Source: Streptomyces sp. TBY4 (GTDB lineage: Bacteria > Actinomycetota > Actinomycetes > Streptomycetales > Streptomycetaceae). From it: a DNA stretch of 64,000 nt. Below the pieces are notes generated by a model. The model was not told the DNA's origin. It worked only from the letters and a program-made list of their open reading frames with translations, and did no database searches. The DNA lies in assembly GCF_024213195.1 (NCBI RefSeq), contig NZ_JANAVF010000022.1, forward strand, positions 1 to 64,000, read 5' to 3'. Below are positions 9,075 through 18,134 of the stretch, one piece after another (positions within the stretch are counted from its first letter, which is position 1; every line of letters starts with the position of its first letter). The position numbers and the translations under genes are program-made.

Positions 9075-10437
9075 TCTCAGCACCCTCCTCTCGGTCACTG
9101 TCAGTATTCGCCGCGCCACTGACAATGAGCTCCCGCTCACTGCGGGGCCGCCTGCGCGGTACGGGTGCCAGGTGCTGGCCGGGCTTGGGCGGTACGGGGA
9201 ATCCGCCCGCCAGGGGGTCGAAGGGTTCGGCGGCCGCGGCCAGTTCGGCGTCCGCGAGGGCCGTCTTCTCCTTCTTGTCGCGGAACAGGTCCGCGACGAA
9301 GGACAGCAGCAGGAGCGCGATGACCCCGCCGCCGACGTAGAGCACGATCTCCTGGAAGTCGTAGTTCTCGTTGCGCAGCGCCCGGACGGTGGCGACCAGC
9401 ATCAGCCACACCACGGAGACCGGGATCAGCACCTTCCAGCCGAGCTTCATCAGCTGGTCGTAGCGCACGCGCGGGAGCGTGCCGCGCAGCCAGATGAAGA
9501 AGAACAGCAGCAGCTGGACCTTGAGGACGAACCAGAGCATCGGCCACCAGCCGTGGTTCGCGCCCTCCCAGTACGTGGAGATCGGCGCCGGGGCCCGCCA
9601 GCCGCCCAGGAAGAGGGTGACCGAGACCGCGGAGACGGTGACCATGTTGACGTACTCGGCCAGCATGAACAGCGCGAACTTGATCGAGGAGTACTCGGTG
9701 TTGAAGCCGCCGACCAGGTCGCCCTCGGACTCCGGCATGTCGAAGGGGGCGCGGTTCGTCTCGCCGACCATCGTGATGACGTAGATGATGAAGGAGACCG
9801 GCAGCAGGATGATGTACCAGCGGTCCGCCTGGGCTTCGACGATCGCCGAGGTCGACATCGACCCGGAGTAGAGGAAGACCGAGGCGAAGGCCGCGCCCAT
9901 CGCGATCTCGTACGAGATCATCTGCGCACAGGAGCGCAGGCCGCCGAGGAGCGGGTACGTGGAGCCGGAGGACCAGCCCGCCAGGACGATGCCGTAGATG
10001 CCGACCGAGGCAACCGCGAGGATGTAGAGCATCGCGATGGGCAGGTCGGTCAGCTGCATCGTGGTGCGCTGGCCGAAGATGGAGACCTCGTTGCCCGAGG
10101 GGCCGAAGGGGATCACCGCGATGGCCATGAAGGCCGGGATCGCCGCGATGATCGGGGCGAGGACGTAGACGACCTTGTCCGCCCGCTTGACGATGATGTC
10201 TTCCTTCAGCATGAGCTTCACGCCGTCGGCGAGCGACTGGAGCATGCCCCAGGGGCCGTGCCGGTTGGGGCCGATGCGCAGCTGCATCCAGGCGACGACC
10301 TTGCGCTCCCACACGATGGAGAAGAGCACGGTCACCATCAGGAAGGCGAAGCAGAACACCGCCTTGATGACGACGAGCCACCAGACGTCCCTGCCGAACA
10401 GGGAGAGGTCTTCGGCAGCGATCTGAACGGTGTTCAC
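9067..10437 (-). CDS. nuoH: NADH-quinone oxidoreductase subunit H
   Basis: ND1-like membrane subunit forming the quinone entry site at the junction with the peripheral arm. It has 456 residues. RIGPNRHGPWG, the conserved Glu-rich loop around ETNRAPFDMPESEGDLVGGF, and ARLGWK-type segments near the C-terminus (RYDQLMKLGWK) are all present. GTG 10437 is chosen because its GTGA overlap with the nuoG stop repeats the pattern of the operon. A polar C-terminal tail of about 60 residues with RRRPRSERE extends beyond the E. coli length of 325. Confidence 0.96.
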   Translation of the reverse strand: MNTVQIAAEDLSLFGRDVWWLVVIKAVFCFAFLMVTVLFSIVWERKVVAWMQLRIGPNRHGPWGMLQSLADGVKLMLKEDIIVKRADKVVYVLAPIIAAIPAFMAIAVIPFGPSGNEVSIFGQRTTMQLTDLPIAMLYILAVASVGIYGIVLAGWSSGSTYPLLGGLRSCAQMISYEIAMGAAFASVFLYSGSMSTSAIVEAQADRWYIILLPVSFIIYVITMVGETNRAPFDMPESEGDLVGGFNTEYSSIKFALFMLAEYVNMVTVSAVSVTLFLGGWRAPAPISTYWEGANHGWWPMLWFVLKVQLLLFFFIWLRGTLPRVRYDQLMKLGWKVLIPVSVVWLMLVATVRALRNENYDFQEIVLYVGGGVIALLLLSFVADLFRDKKEKTALADAELAAAAEPFDPLAGGFPVPPKPGQHLAPVPRRRPRSERELIVSGAANTDSDREEGAENV

Positions 10438-12938
10438 GCGCCCACCTCCGCAGGGGAGTCGCTGGTGTCGGCGGGGGTGGCCGGGCCGATGCGGACCAGG
10501 GCCCCCGGGCGGGCCCCGGTGTCGTCGAGGACTCCGGAGCCGGTGGAGTTCATCGGGAGCCAGACCACCCGGTCGGGCATCTCGGTGATGCGCAGCGGCA
10601 GTTCCACGGATCCGGCGGGGCCGGTCACCGCGAGGACGTCGCCGTTCTTGACGCCGGTCTCGGCGGCCGTGGCGGCCGACAGGCGGGCACTGGCCTCGTG
10701 CCGGGTGCCGGCCAGGGCCTCGTCGCCCTCCTGGAGGAGCCCCTGGTCGAGGAGGAGCCGGTGGCCCGCGAGGACGGCCTCGCCCACGCCGGGACGGGGC
10801 AGCAGCTCCCTGTCTGCGGACTGTCCGGCGGCGCGCTCCCCGGCCCACGGGCCGAGCCGGTCGATCTCGCGCCGTACGGCGTGTACGTCGGCCAGGGCGA
10901 TCGGGCGCTCCGCCGCGTCGGCCAGCATGTGCAGCACGCGGGAGTCGGCGGGGGCCAGGCGACGGGTCATCTGCTCGGGCTTGAGCGCGGCCTCGAACGG
11001 CCGGACCCTGCCCTCCCAGTTGATGAACGCGCCCGGCTTCTCGGCGACGGCCGCGACCGGGAACACCACGTCCGCGAGGTCGGTGACCTCGCCGGGCCGC
11101 AGTTCCAGGGAGACCACGAAGGCCTCCTTGAGCGCGACCCTCGCGCGGGCCGGGTCCGGCAGGTCGGCGAGCTCCACGCCCGCGACCAGCAGCGCGGAGA
11201 GCTCCCGGGTGGCGGCGGCCTCGACGATCTGGCCGGTGTCGCGGCCGTAGCGGTGCGGCAGCTCGTCCAGGCCCCAGGCGGCGGCGACCTCGTCACGGGC
11301 CCGCGGGTCGGTGGCCGGACGGCCGCCCGGCAGCAGGGACGGCAGCGCGCCCGCCTCGACGGCGGCCCGCTCCCCGGCCCGGCGCGGGATCCACACCAGG
11401 GTGGCGCCGGTCACCGAGGCGGCCCGGACGGCCGCGGTCAGCGCGCCGGGCACGCCCGCGAGGCGCTCCCCCACGACGATGACCGCTCCGGGCTGCCGCA
11501 GCGCGTCGGCGGCGGCGAGACCGCTGTCCTCCAGGCCGGTGCCGGAGGCCAGCGCGTTCAGCCACTCCGGTTCGGTGCCGGGGGCGGCGGCGAGCCAGGT
11601 GCCACCCGCCTTCACCAGGCCGCGCGTGGCGAACGGGGCGAGGGCGAAGGTCCGCTGCTTGTGCTTGCGGTGGGCCTTGCGCAGCCGCAGGAAGACCCCG
11701 GGGGCCTCCTCCTCGGCCTCGATGCCGACGAGGAGCACGGCCGGAGCCGCCTCCAGGGAGGCGTTGGTGACGCCCCGCCCGTCGAGGTCCTTGCCGGTGC
11801 CGGCGACGGAGGACGCCAGGAACTCGGCCTCCTCCGCGCTGTGCACCCGGGCCCGGAAGTCGATGTCGTTGGTGTCGAGCACGACCCGGGCGAACTTGGC
11901 GTAGGCGTAGGCGTCCTCGACGGTGAGCCGCCCGCCGGTCAGCACTCCGGCCCGCCCGCGCGCGGCGGCCAGCCCGTTGGCAGCGGCCTCCAGCGCCTCG
12001 GGCCAGCTGGCCGGGGCCAGGACCCCGTCGCTGCCGCGGACCAGCGGGGTGGTGAGCCGGTCGGGGCGCTGCGCGTAGCGGAACCCGAAGCGGCCCTTGT
12101 CGCAGATCCACTCCTCGTTGACCTCGGGGTCCTCCGCGGCCATCCGGCGCAGCACCTTGCCGCGGCGATGGTCGGTGCGGGTCGCGCAGCCGCCCGCGCA
12201 GTGCTCGCACACGCTCGGGGAGGAGACCAGGTCGAAGGGGCGGGAGCGGAACCGGTAGGCGGCCGAGGTGAGGGCGCCGACCGGGCAGATCTGGATGGTG
12301 TTGCCGGAGAAGTACGACTCGAAGGGGTCGTCCTCGCCGGTGCCGACCTGCTGGAGCGCGCCGCGTTCCAGGAGCTCGATCATCGGGTCGCCGGCGATCT
12401 CGTTGGAGAAGCGGGTGCAGCGCGCGCACAGCACGCACCGCTCGCGGTCCAGCAGCACCTGCGTGGAGATCGGGACCGGCTTCTCGTAGGTGCGCTTCCT
12501 GCCCTCGAAACGCGATTCGGCGTTGCCGTGGGACATCGCCTGGTTCTGCAGCGGGCACTCGCCGCCCTTGTCGCAGACCGGGCAGTCCAGCGGGTGGTTG
12601 ATGAGCAGCAGCTCCATCACCCCGCGCTGGGCCTTGTCGGCGACCTCGGAGGTCAGCTGGGTCTTGACGACCATGCCGTCGGTGCAGGTGATGGTGCAGG
12701 AGGCCATCGGCTTGCGCTGGCCCTCGACCTCGACGATGCACTGGCGGCAGGCGCCGGCCGGGGAGAGGAGGGGGTGGTCGCAGAACCGGGGGATCTCGAT
12801 GCCGAGCTGTTCGGCGGCCCGGATGACCAGGGTCCCCTTGGGCACCGACAGTTCGATGCCGTCGATGGTCAGGGAGATGTGGTCCGCCGGGACCGCGGCC
12901 TCTCCGCCGCCGGAGGCTGCCGTAGTGGTCACGGTCAT
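10434..12938 (-). CDS. nuoG: NADH-quinone oxidoreductase subunit G
   Basis: This large peripheral-arm iron-sulfur subunit has 834 residues. In order it has a 2Fe-2S ferredoxin domain (CDHPLLSPAGACRQC then C), the His-Cys cluster motif HPLDCPVCDKGGEC, a 4Fe-4S motif CVLCARC, and a further CEHCAGGC site. A molybdopterin-oxidoreductase-like region follows, ending in a C-terminal molydopterin-binding-type beta domain (KNGDVLAVTGP). The frame runs on into nuoF, but ATG 12938 overlaps the nuoF stop and starts MTVTTT. The CxxCxxxC near residue 235 matches the extra N7-type cluster site. Confidence 0.96.
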   Translation of the reverse strand: MTVTTTAASGGGEAAVPADHISLTIDGIELSVPKGTLVIRAAEQLGIEIPRFCDHPLLSPAGACRQCIVEVEGQRKPMASCTITCTDGMVVKTQLTSEVADKAQRGVMELLLINHPLDCPVCDKGGECPLQNQAMSHGNAESRFEGRKRTYEKPVPISTQVLLDRERCVLCARCTRFSNEIAGDPMIELLERGALQQVGTGEDDPFESYFSGNTIQICPVGALTSAAYRFRSRPFDLVSSPSVCEHCAGGCATRTDHRRGKVLRRMAAEDPEVNEEWICDKGRFGFRYAQRPDRLTTPLVRGSDGVLAPASWPEALEAAANGLAAARGRAGVLTGGRLTVEDAYAYAKFARVVLDTNDIDFRARVHSAEEAEFLASSVAGTGKDLDGRGVTNASLEAAPAVLLVGIEAEEEAPGVFLRLRKAHRKHKQRTFALAPFATRGLVKAGGTWLAAAPGTEPEWLNALASGTGLEDSGLAAADALRQPGAVIVVGERLAGVPGALTAAVRAASVTGATLVWIPRRAGERAAVEAGALPSLLPGGRPATDPRARDEVAAAWGLDELPHRYGRDTGQIVEAAATRELSALLVAGVELADLPDPARARVALKEAFVVSLELRPGEVTDLADVVFPVAAVAEKPGAFINWEGRVRPFEAALKPEQMTRRLAPADSRVLHMLADAAERPIALADVHAVRREIDRLGPWAGERAAGQSADRELLPRPGVGEAVLAGHRLLLDQGLLQEGDEALAGTRHEASARLSAATAAETGVKNGDVLAVTGPAGSVELPLRITEMPDRVVWLPMNSTGSGVLDDTGARPGALVRIGPATPADTSDSPAEVGA

Positions 12939-14284
12939 GCGGTCACCTCCGTGTCGGCCCAGAGGGTCGACTTCTTGGGGTCGAAGGGGCAGCCCTTGCC
13001 CGTGATGTGCTGCTCGTACTCCGCGCGGAAGTACTTGAGCGAGGAGAAGATGGGGCTGGCGGCGCCGTCGCCGAGGGCGCAGAACGACTTGCCGTTGATG
13101 TTGTCGGCGATGTCGTTGAGCTTGTCGAGGTCGGACATGACCCCCTTGCCCGCTTCGATGTCGCGGAGCAACTGGACCAGCCAGTACGTGCCTTCGCGGC
13201 AGGGCGTGCACTTGCCGCAGGACTCGTGGGCGTAGAACTCGGTCCAGCGGGTCACCGCCCGCACCACGCAGGTGGTCTCGTCGAAGCACTGCAGGGCCTT
13301 GGTGCCCAGCATGGAGCCGGCCGCGCCCACGCCCTCGTAGTCCAGCGGGACGTCGAGGTGCTCGTCCGTGAACATCGGGGTGGAGGAGCCGCCGGGGGTC
13401 CAGAACTTCAGCCGGTGCCCGGGGCGCATGCCGCCGCTCATGTCGAGGAGCTGGCGCAGGGTGATCCCGAGCGGGGCCTCGTACTGGCCGGGGCCGACGA
13501 CGTGGCCGGAGAGCGAGTACAGGGTGAAGCCGGGGGACTTCTCGGTCCCCATCGACTTGAACCAGTCCTTGCCCTTGTTCAGGATCGCGGGAACCGAGGC
13601 GATGGACTCCACGTTGTTCACGACGGTGGGGCAGGCGTAGAGCCCCTCGACCGCCGGGAAGGGGGGACGCAGCCGGGGCTGGCCGCGCCGGCCTTCGAGG
13701 GAGTCCAGGAGGGCCGTTTCCTCGCCGCAGATGTAGGCGCCCGCGCCCGCGTGCACGGTGATGTCGAGCTTCAGCCCACTCCCCAGGATGTTCTCCCCCA
13801 GGTAGCCGGCCTCGTACGCCTCGCGGACCGCCTCGTGCAGGCGCCGCAGCACCGGCACGGTCTCGCCGCGCAGGTAGATGAAGGCGTGCTCGGAGCGGAT
13901 CGCGTAGCAGGCGATGATCATTCCCTCGATGAGGGAGTGCGGATTGGCGAAGAGGAGGGGGATGTCCTTGCAGGTCCCCGGCTCCGACTCGTCCGCGTTC
14001 ACCACGAGGTAGTGCGGCTTGCCGTCGCCCTGCGGGATGAACTGCCACTTCATGCCGGTGGGGAAGCCCGCGCCGCCGCGGCCGCGCAGGCCCGAGTCCT
14101 TCACGTAGGCGATGAGGTCGTCGGGGGTCATGGCGAGCGCCTTGCGCAGGCCCTCGTAGCCCTCGTGGCGCCGGTAGGTCTCCAGCGTCCACGACCGCGG
14201 CTCGTCCCAGAACGCCGACAGGACGGGCGCGAGGAGCTTCTCGGGACTCGTGCCGTTCTTGCTCAGTTCGGTGGACACGGTCAT
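12935..14284 (-). CDS. nuoF: NADH-quinone oxidoreductase subunit F (NADH and FMN site)
   Basis: This subunit oxidises NADH with FMN and holds the N3 4Fe-4S cluster. The 449-residue product shows the FMN/NADH loop GLRGRGGAGFPTGMKW, a second Gly-rich loop with ICGEETALLDSLEG, and the cluster motif ESCGKCTPCREGT plus a distal Cys. ATG 14284 shares one base with the nuoE stop (TGATG). It partners NuoE and NuoG in the dehydrogenase module. Confidence 0.97.
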   Translation of the reverse strand: MTVSTELSKNGTSPEKLLAPVLSAFWDEPRSWTLETYRRHEGYEGLRKALAMTPDDLIAYVKDSGLRGRGGAGFPTGMKWQFIPQGDGKPHYLVVNADESEPGTCKDIPLLFANPHSLIEGMIIACYAIRSEHAFIYLRGETVPVLRRLHEAVREAYEAGYLGENILGSGLKLDITVHAGAGAYICGEETALLDSLEGRRGQPRLRPPFPAVEGLYACPTVVNNVESIASVPAILNKGKDWFKSMGTEKSPGFTLYSLSGHVVGPGQYEAPLGITLRQLLDMSGGMRPGHRLKFWTPGGSSTPMFTDEHLDVPLDYEGVGAAGSMLGTKALQCFDETTCVVRAVTRWTEFYAHESCGKCTPCREGTYWLVQLLRDIEAGKGVMSDLDKLNDIADNINGKSFCALGDGAASPIFSSLKYFRAEYEQHITGKGCPFDPKKSTLWADTEVTA

Positions 14285-15021
14285 CACTCCCCTCCCTCGA
14301 TGGTGGCCTCGCCGCGCGGGTGCACGATCGGGGTGTGCGGGGCCTCGCCGCGCGCGATGCGCAGGCCGATCAGGGAGGCGGGACCGGCGCCGCCGCTGGC
14401 CTCGACGGCGCCTTCGCGCTCGTCGGGGAAGCCCGCCAGGATCCGGGCGGTCTCCTTGTACGTGCACAGCGGCGCGCCCCGGGTCGGCTCGACGGGGCGG
14501 CCGGCCAGCAGGTCGTCGACCATGGCCTTCGCGGACTCGGGGGTCTGGTTGTCGAAGAACTCCCAGTTGACCATCACCACGGGGGCGTAGTCGCAGGCCG
14601 CGTTGCACTCGATGTGCTCGAGGGTGACCTTGCCGTCGGGGGTGGTCTCGTTGTTGCCGACCCCGAGGTGGTCCTTGAGCTCCTCGAAGATGGCGTCGCC
14701 GCCCATGACCGCGCACAGGGTGTTCGTGCACACGCCGACCTGGTAGTCCCCGGAGGGCTTGCGGCGGTACATCGTGTAGAAGGTCGCCACGGCCGTGACC
14801 TCGGCGGTGGTCAGGCCCAGCACCTCGGCGCAGAAGCGGATGCCGGTGCGCGAGACGTAGCCCTCCTCCGACTGGATGAGGTGGAGCAGCGGCAGCAGCG
14901 CGCTGCGGCTGTCGGGGTAGCGGGCGATGACCTCGGCGGCGTCGGCCGCCAGCCGCTCGCGCACCTCCGCCGGGTAGTCGGGTGCCGGCAGCTGGGGCAT
15001 GCCCAGTGAAATGTCGGTCAT
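14284..15021 (-). CDS. nuoE: NADH-quinone oxidoreductase subunit E (2Fe-2S)
   Basis: Thioredoxin-like 2Fe-2S subunit (cluster N1a) of the dehydrogenase module. The four ligands are in CTNTLC and CNAACDYAP. The 245-residue protein is longer than the E. coli one (166) because of a C-terminal extension after the second motif, which ends IVHPRGEATIEGGE. ATG 15021 overlaps the nuoD stop by four bases (ATGA). Confidence 0.96.
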   Translation of the reverse strand: MTDISLGMPQLPAPDYPAEVRERLAADAAEVIARYPDSRSALLPLLHLIQSEEGYVSRTGIRFCAEVLGLTTAEVTAVATFYTMYRRKPSGDYQVGVCTNTLCAVMGGDAIFEELKDHLGVGNNETTPDGKVTLEHIECNAACDYAPVVMVNWEFFDNQTPESAKAMVDDLLAGRPVEPTRGAPLCTYKETARILAGFPDEREGAVEASGGAGPASLIGLRIARGEAPHTPIVHPRGEATIEGGE

Positions 15022-16352
15022 CGGTCGACGCCTCCCATCACGGGGTCGATGGAGGCGACGGCCACGATGACGTCGGCGACCTGGCCGCCCTCGCACATCG
15101 CCGCCATGGCCTGCAGGTTGGTGAAGGACGGGTCGCGGAAGTGGACCCGGTAGGGGCGGGTGCCGCCGTCGGAGACGAGGTGCACGCCGAGCTCGCCCTT
15201 GGGCGACTCCACTGCCGCGTAGGCCTGGCCGGCCGGTACCCGGAAGCCCTCGGTCACCAGCTTGAAGTGGTGGATGAGGGACTCCATGGAGGTGCCCATG
15301 ATCTGCTTGATGTGGTCGAGCGAGTTGCCGAGGCCGTCGGGGCCCATGGCGAGCTGCGCCGGCCAGGCGATCTTCTTGTCGGCGACCATGACCGGGCCCG
15401 GCTCCAGCCGGTCCAGGCACTGTTCGACGATCCGCAGGGACTGGCGCATCTCCTCCAGGCGGATCAGGAACCGCCCGTAGGAGTCGCAGGACTCGGTGGT
15501 CGCCACGTCGAACTCGTAGTTCTCGTAGCCGCAGTACGGGTCCGTCTTGCGCAGGTCGTGCGGCAGGCCGGCGGAGCGCAGGATCGGGCCGGTGGCGCCG
15601 AGCGCCATGCAGCCGGTGAGGTCGAGGTAGCCGACGTCCTGCATGCGGGCCTTGAAGATGGGGTTGCCGGTGGCGAGCTTGTCGTACTCCGGCAGGTTCT
15701 TCTTCATGGTCTTCACGAACTCGCGGAGCTGGTCCACGGCGCCCGGGGGCAGGTCCTGCGCGAGGCCGCCGGGGCGGATGAACGCGTGGTTCATGCGCAG
15801 TCCGGTGATCAGCTCGAACACGTCGAGGATCAGCTCGCGGTCGCGGAACCCGTAGATCATGATCGTGGTCGCGCCGAGCTCCATGCCGCCGGTGGCGATG
15901 CACACCAGGTGGGAGGAGAGCCGGTTGAGCTCCATCAGCAGGACGCGGATGACGGAGGCGCGGTCCGGGATCTGATCGGTGATGCCGAGCAGCTTCTCGA
16001 CGCCCAGGCAGTACGCCGTCTCGTTGAAGAACGGCGTCAGGTAGTCCATGCGCGTGACGAAGGTGGTGCCCTGCGTCCAGTTCCGGAATTCGAGGTTCTT
16101 CTCGATGCCGGTGTGGAGGTAGCCGATGCCGCAGCGGGCCTCGGTGACCGTCTCGCCGTCGATCTCCAGGATCAGGCGGAGCACCCCGTGGGTGGAGGGG
16201 TGCTGGGGGCCCATGTTGACGACGATCCGCTCGTCGTCGGCGCGGGCCGCCGACTGGACGATCTCGTCCCAGTCTCCGCCGGTGACGGTGTAGACGGTGC
16301 CTTCGGTCGTCTCGCGGGCGGAGGCGTGGTTCGACGCGTGGGAAGTGCTCAT
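15018..16352 (-). CDS. nuoD: NADH-quinone oxidoreductase subunit D
   Basis: The 49-kDa-type subunit forms most of the quinone-binding cavity together with NuoB. The 444-residue product has the signature NMGPQHPSTHGVLR, with the His thought to interact with quinone, and the conserved Asp-Tyr region MDYLTPFFNE. NuoC and NuoD are separate genes here (fused in E. coli). ATG 16352 shares one base with the nuoC stop. Confidence 0.97.
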   Translation of the reverse strand: MSTSHASNHASARETTEGTVYTVTGGDWDEIVQSAARADDERIVVNMGPQHPSTHGVLRLILEIDGETVTEARCGIGYLHTGIEKNLEFRNWTQGTTFVTRMDYLTPFFNETAYCLGVEKLLGITDQIPDRASVIRVLLMELNRLSSHLVCIATGGMELGATTIMIYGFRDRELILDVFELITGLRMNHAFIRPGGLAQDLPPGAVDQLREFVKTMKKNLPEYDKLATGNPIFKARMQDVGYLDLTGCMALGATGPILRSAGLPHDLRKTDPYCGYENYEFDVATTESCDSYGRFLIRLEEMRQSLRIVEQCLDRLEPGPVMVADKKIAWPAQLAMGPDGLGNSLDHIKQIMGTSMESLIHHFKLVTEGFRVPAGQAYAAVESPKGELGVHLVSDGGTRPYRVHFRDPSFTNLQAMAAMCEGGQVADVIVAVASIDPVMGGVDR

Positions 16353-17092
16353 CAGCTGTACGACCTCCGCTGGTCAGGAGCCGGGATCTGGGCGCCCTTG
16401 TACTCGATCGCGATGCCGCCGAGCGGGTAGTCCTTGCGCTGCGGGAAGCCCTGCCAGTCGTCCGGCATCATGATCCGGGTGAGGGCCGGGTGCCCGTCGA
16501 AGATCAGGCCGAAGAAGTCGTACGTCTCGCGCTCGTGCCAGTCGTTCGTCGGGTAGACGGAGACGATCGAGGGGACGTGCGGATCCGCGTCCGGGGCCGT
16601 CACCTCCAGCCGCACGATCCGGCCGTGGGTGAGCGAGCGCAGGTGGTAGACGGCGTGCAGCTCGCGGCCCTTGTCTTCGGGGAAGTGCACCCCGCTCACA
16701 CCCGTACAGAGCTCGAAGCGCAGGGCCGGGTCGTCGCGCAGGGTCCTCGCGACGAGGAGCAGGTGCTCGCGGGCGATGTGGAGGGTCAGCTCCGCCCGGT
16801 CGACGACGACCTTCTCGATCGCGTTCTCCGGGACGAGGTCCTGCTCCTCCAGTGCCCCTTCGAGCTCGTCGACGACCTCGTCGAAGTACGAGCCGTACGG
16901 GCGGGCGCTCGCACCGGGCAGGGCCACGGTGCGCACGAGGCCGCCGTAGCCGCTGGTGTCGCCGCCGCCGCTGGCGCCGAACATGCCCTTGCGGACGCCG
17001 ATCACCTCGGGACCGGCCGCTCCGCGGGGCGCGGGCACGCTGTCGCCGTCGCCGGCATGGGGGCCGCTGTGCACGGCCGGGTCCTCGCTCAC
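16352..17092 (-). CDS. nuoC: NADH-quinone oxidoreductase subunit C
   Basis: The 30-kDa-type peripheral-arm subunit, 246 residues. The conserved core is in the C-terminal two thirds: HERETYDFFGLIFDGHP and PDDWQGFPQRKDYPLGG. The first 75 residues are a low-complexity Gly/Pro/Ala extension typical of actinobacteria. ATG 17092 overlaps the nuoB stop by four bases. Confidence 0.96.
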   Translation of the reverse strand: MSEDPAVHSGPHAGDGDSVPAPRGAAGPEVIGVRKGMFGASGGGDTSGYGGLVRTVALPGASARPYGSYFDEVVDELEGALEEQDLVPENAIEKVVVDRAELTLHIAREHLLLVARTLRDDPALRFELCTGVSGVHFPEDKGRELHAVYHLRSLTHGRIVRLEVTAPDADPHVPSIVSVYPTNDWHERETYDFFGLIFDGHPALTRIMMPDDWQGFPQRKDYPLGGIAIEYKGAQIPAPDQRRSYS

Positions 17093-17643
17093 CGCAGGAG
17101 CCCCTTCATCTCAATGGTGGGGAGCGCCTTGAGGGCCGCCTCCTCCGCCTCTCGGGCCGCCTCTTCCCGGTTCACGCCGAGCTTGCCGCCCTGGATCTTC
17201 TGGTGGAGCTTGAGGATCGCGTCGAGCAGCATCTCGGGGCGGGGCGGGCAGCCGGGCAGGTAGATGTCCACGGGGACGATGTGGTCGACGCCCTGGACGA
17301 TCGCGTAGTTGTTGAACATTCCGCCCGAAGACGCACAAACCCCCATGGAGATGACCCACTTGGGAGCGGGCATCTGGTCGTACACCTGCCGCAGCACCGG
17401 CGCCATCTTCTGGCTGACCCGGCCGGCCACGATCATCAGGTCGGCCTGGCGCGGGGATCCGCGGAAGACCTCCATGCCGAAGCGGGCCAGGTCGTACCGG
17501 CCCGCTCCGGTCGTCATCATCTCGATGGCGCAGCAGGCGAGGCCGAAGGTGGCCGGGAAGACGGACGCCTTGCGCACCCATCCCGCGGCCTGTTCGACGG
17601 TGGTCAGCAGAAAGCCGCTCGGCAGCTTCTCTTCCAGTCCCAT
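17089..17643 (-). CDS. nuoB: NADH-quinone oxidoreductase subunit B (cluster N2)
   Basis: The PSST-type subunit that binds the terminal 4Fe-4S cluster N2 and hands electrons to quinone. All four ligands are present: the tandem C37-C38, C103 in GVCASSGG and C132 in PGCPP. The 184-residue length is normal; a Glu-Ala-rich tail follows. ATG 17643 lies 15 bases after the nuoA stop, the largest gap in the operon. Confidence 0.97.
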   Translation of the reverse strand: MGLEEKLPSGFLLTTVEQAAGWVRKASVFPATFGLACCAIEMMTTGAGRYDLARFGMEVFRGSPRQADLMIVAGRVSQKMAPVLRQVYDQMPAPKWVISMGVCASSGGMFNNYAIVQGVDHIVPVDIYLPGCPPRPEMLLDAILKLHQKIQGGKLGVNREEAAREAEEAALKALPTIEMKGLLR

Positions 17644-17658
17644 GGAAAATTCAGCCCC

Positions 17659-18018
17659 TCAGTCCCATTCCAGGCCGCCGCGGCGCCACACATAGGCGTA
17701 GGCGACGAAGACGGTGAGCACGAAGAGGAGCATCTCGACGAGCCCGAAGATCCCCAGCGAGTCGAAGGTGACCGCCCAGGGGTAGAGGAAGACAACCTCG
17801 ATGTCGAAGACGATGAAGAGCATCGCCGTCAGGTAGTACTTGATGGGGAAGCGACCGCCGCCTGCCGGCATCGGAGTGGGCTCGATGCCGCACTCGTACG
17901 CTTCAAGTTTTGCCCGGTTGTACCGCTTTGGACCGATCAGCGTGGCCATGACCACGGAGAAGATCGCAAACCCTGCGCCGAGGGCGCCGAGCACGAGGAT
18001 GGGCGCGTACGCATTCAC
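17659..18018 (-). CDS. nuoA: NADH-quinone oxidoreductase subunit A, first gene of nuoA-N
   Basis: ND3-like membrane subunit with three hydrophobic segments and the conserved loop YECGIEPTP plus FPIKYYLTAMLFIVFDIEVVF (membrane Glu and Asp). The frame is open further upstream, but GTG 18018 (VNAYAPILV) gives the family's usual length of 119 residues and has GGAG eight bases before it. The upstream region carries a Rex-type operator. Confidence 0.95.
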   Translation of the reverse strand: MNAYAPILVLGALGAGFAIFSVVMATLIGPKRYNRAKLEAYECGIEPTPMPAGGGRFPIKYYLTAMLFIVFDIEVVFLYPWAVTFDSLGIFGLVEMLLFVLTVFVAYAYVWRRGGLEWD

Positions 18019-18096
18019 GCTCCTCGCTCCTTCCAGTCGTCCTTGACCGTTGGACCGCTGTGCCGGCGCCGCGCGCCCCGCCTCCCACGTCTCGCA

Positions 18097-18112
18097 TGTG
18101 AGGCAGTTCACA
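18097..18112. promoter_or_regulatory. Rex-type operator upstream of nuoA
   Basis: TGTGAGGCAGTTCACA is a 16-bp site with TGTGA and TCACA half-sites at the spacing of the S. coelicolor Rex operator (TGTGAACGCGTTCACA as I recall it). It lies about 80 bases before the nuoA start, just downstream of a possible -10. Rex senses NADH/NAD+ and is known to control respiratory genes, including nuo, in Streptomyces. Binding here is inferred from sequence. Confidence 0.8.
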
Positions 18113-18128
18113 AGCCGGACTGGTGCGC

Positions 18129-18134
18129 ATCTTA
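18129..18134 (-). promoter_or_regulatory. Possible -10 element of the nuo operon
   Basis: On the minus strand the hexamer is TAAGAT, within CATAAGAT. It would place the transcript start near 18122, directly before the Rex-type site, which fits repression by steric block. I see no good -35 at 17-18 bases, so the call is tentative. Confidence 0.35.

Noticed and set aside
12939..14192. Upstream extension of the nuoG frame (1252 residues)
   Set aside because: It is an out-of-frame reading of nuoF; the nuoG start at 12938 overlaps the nuoF stop.
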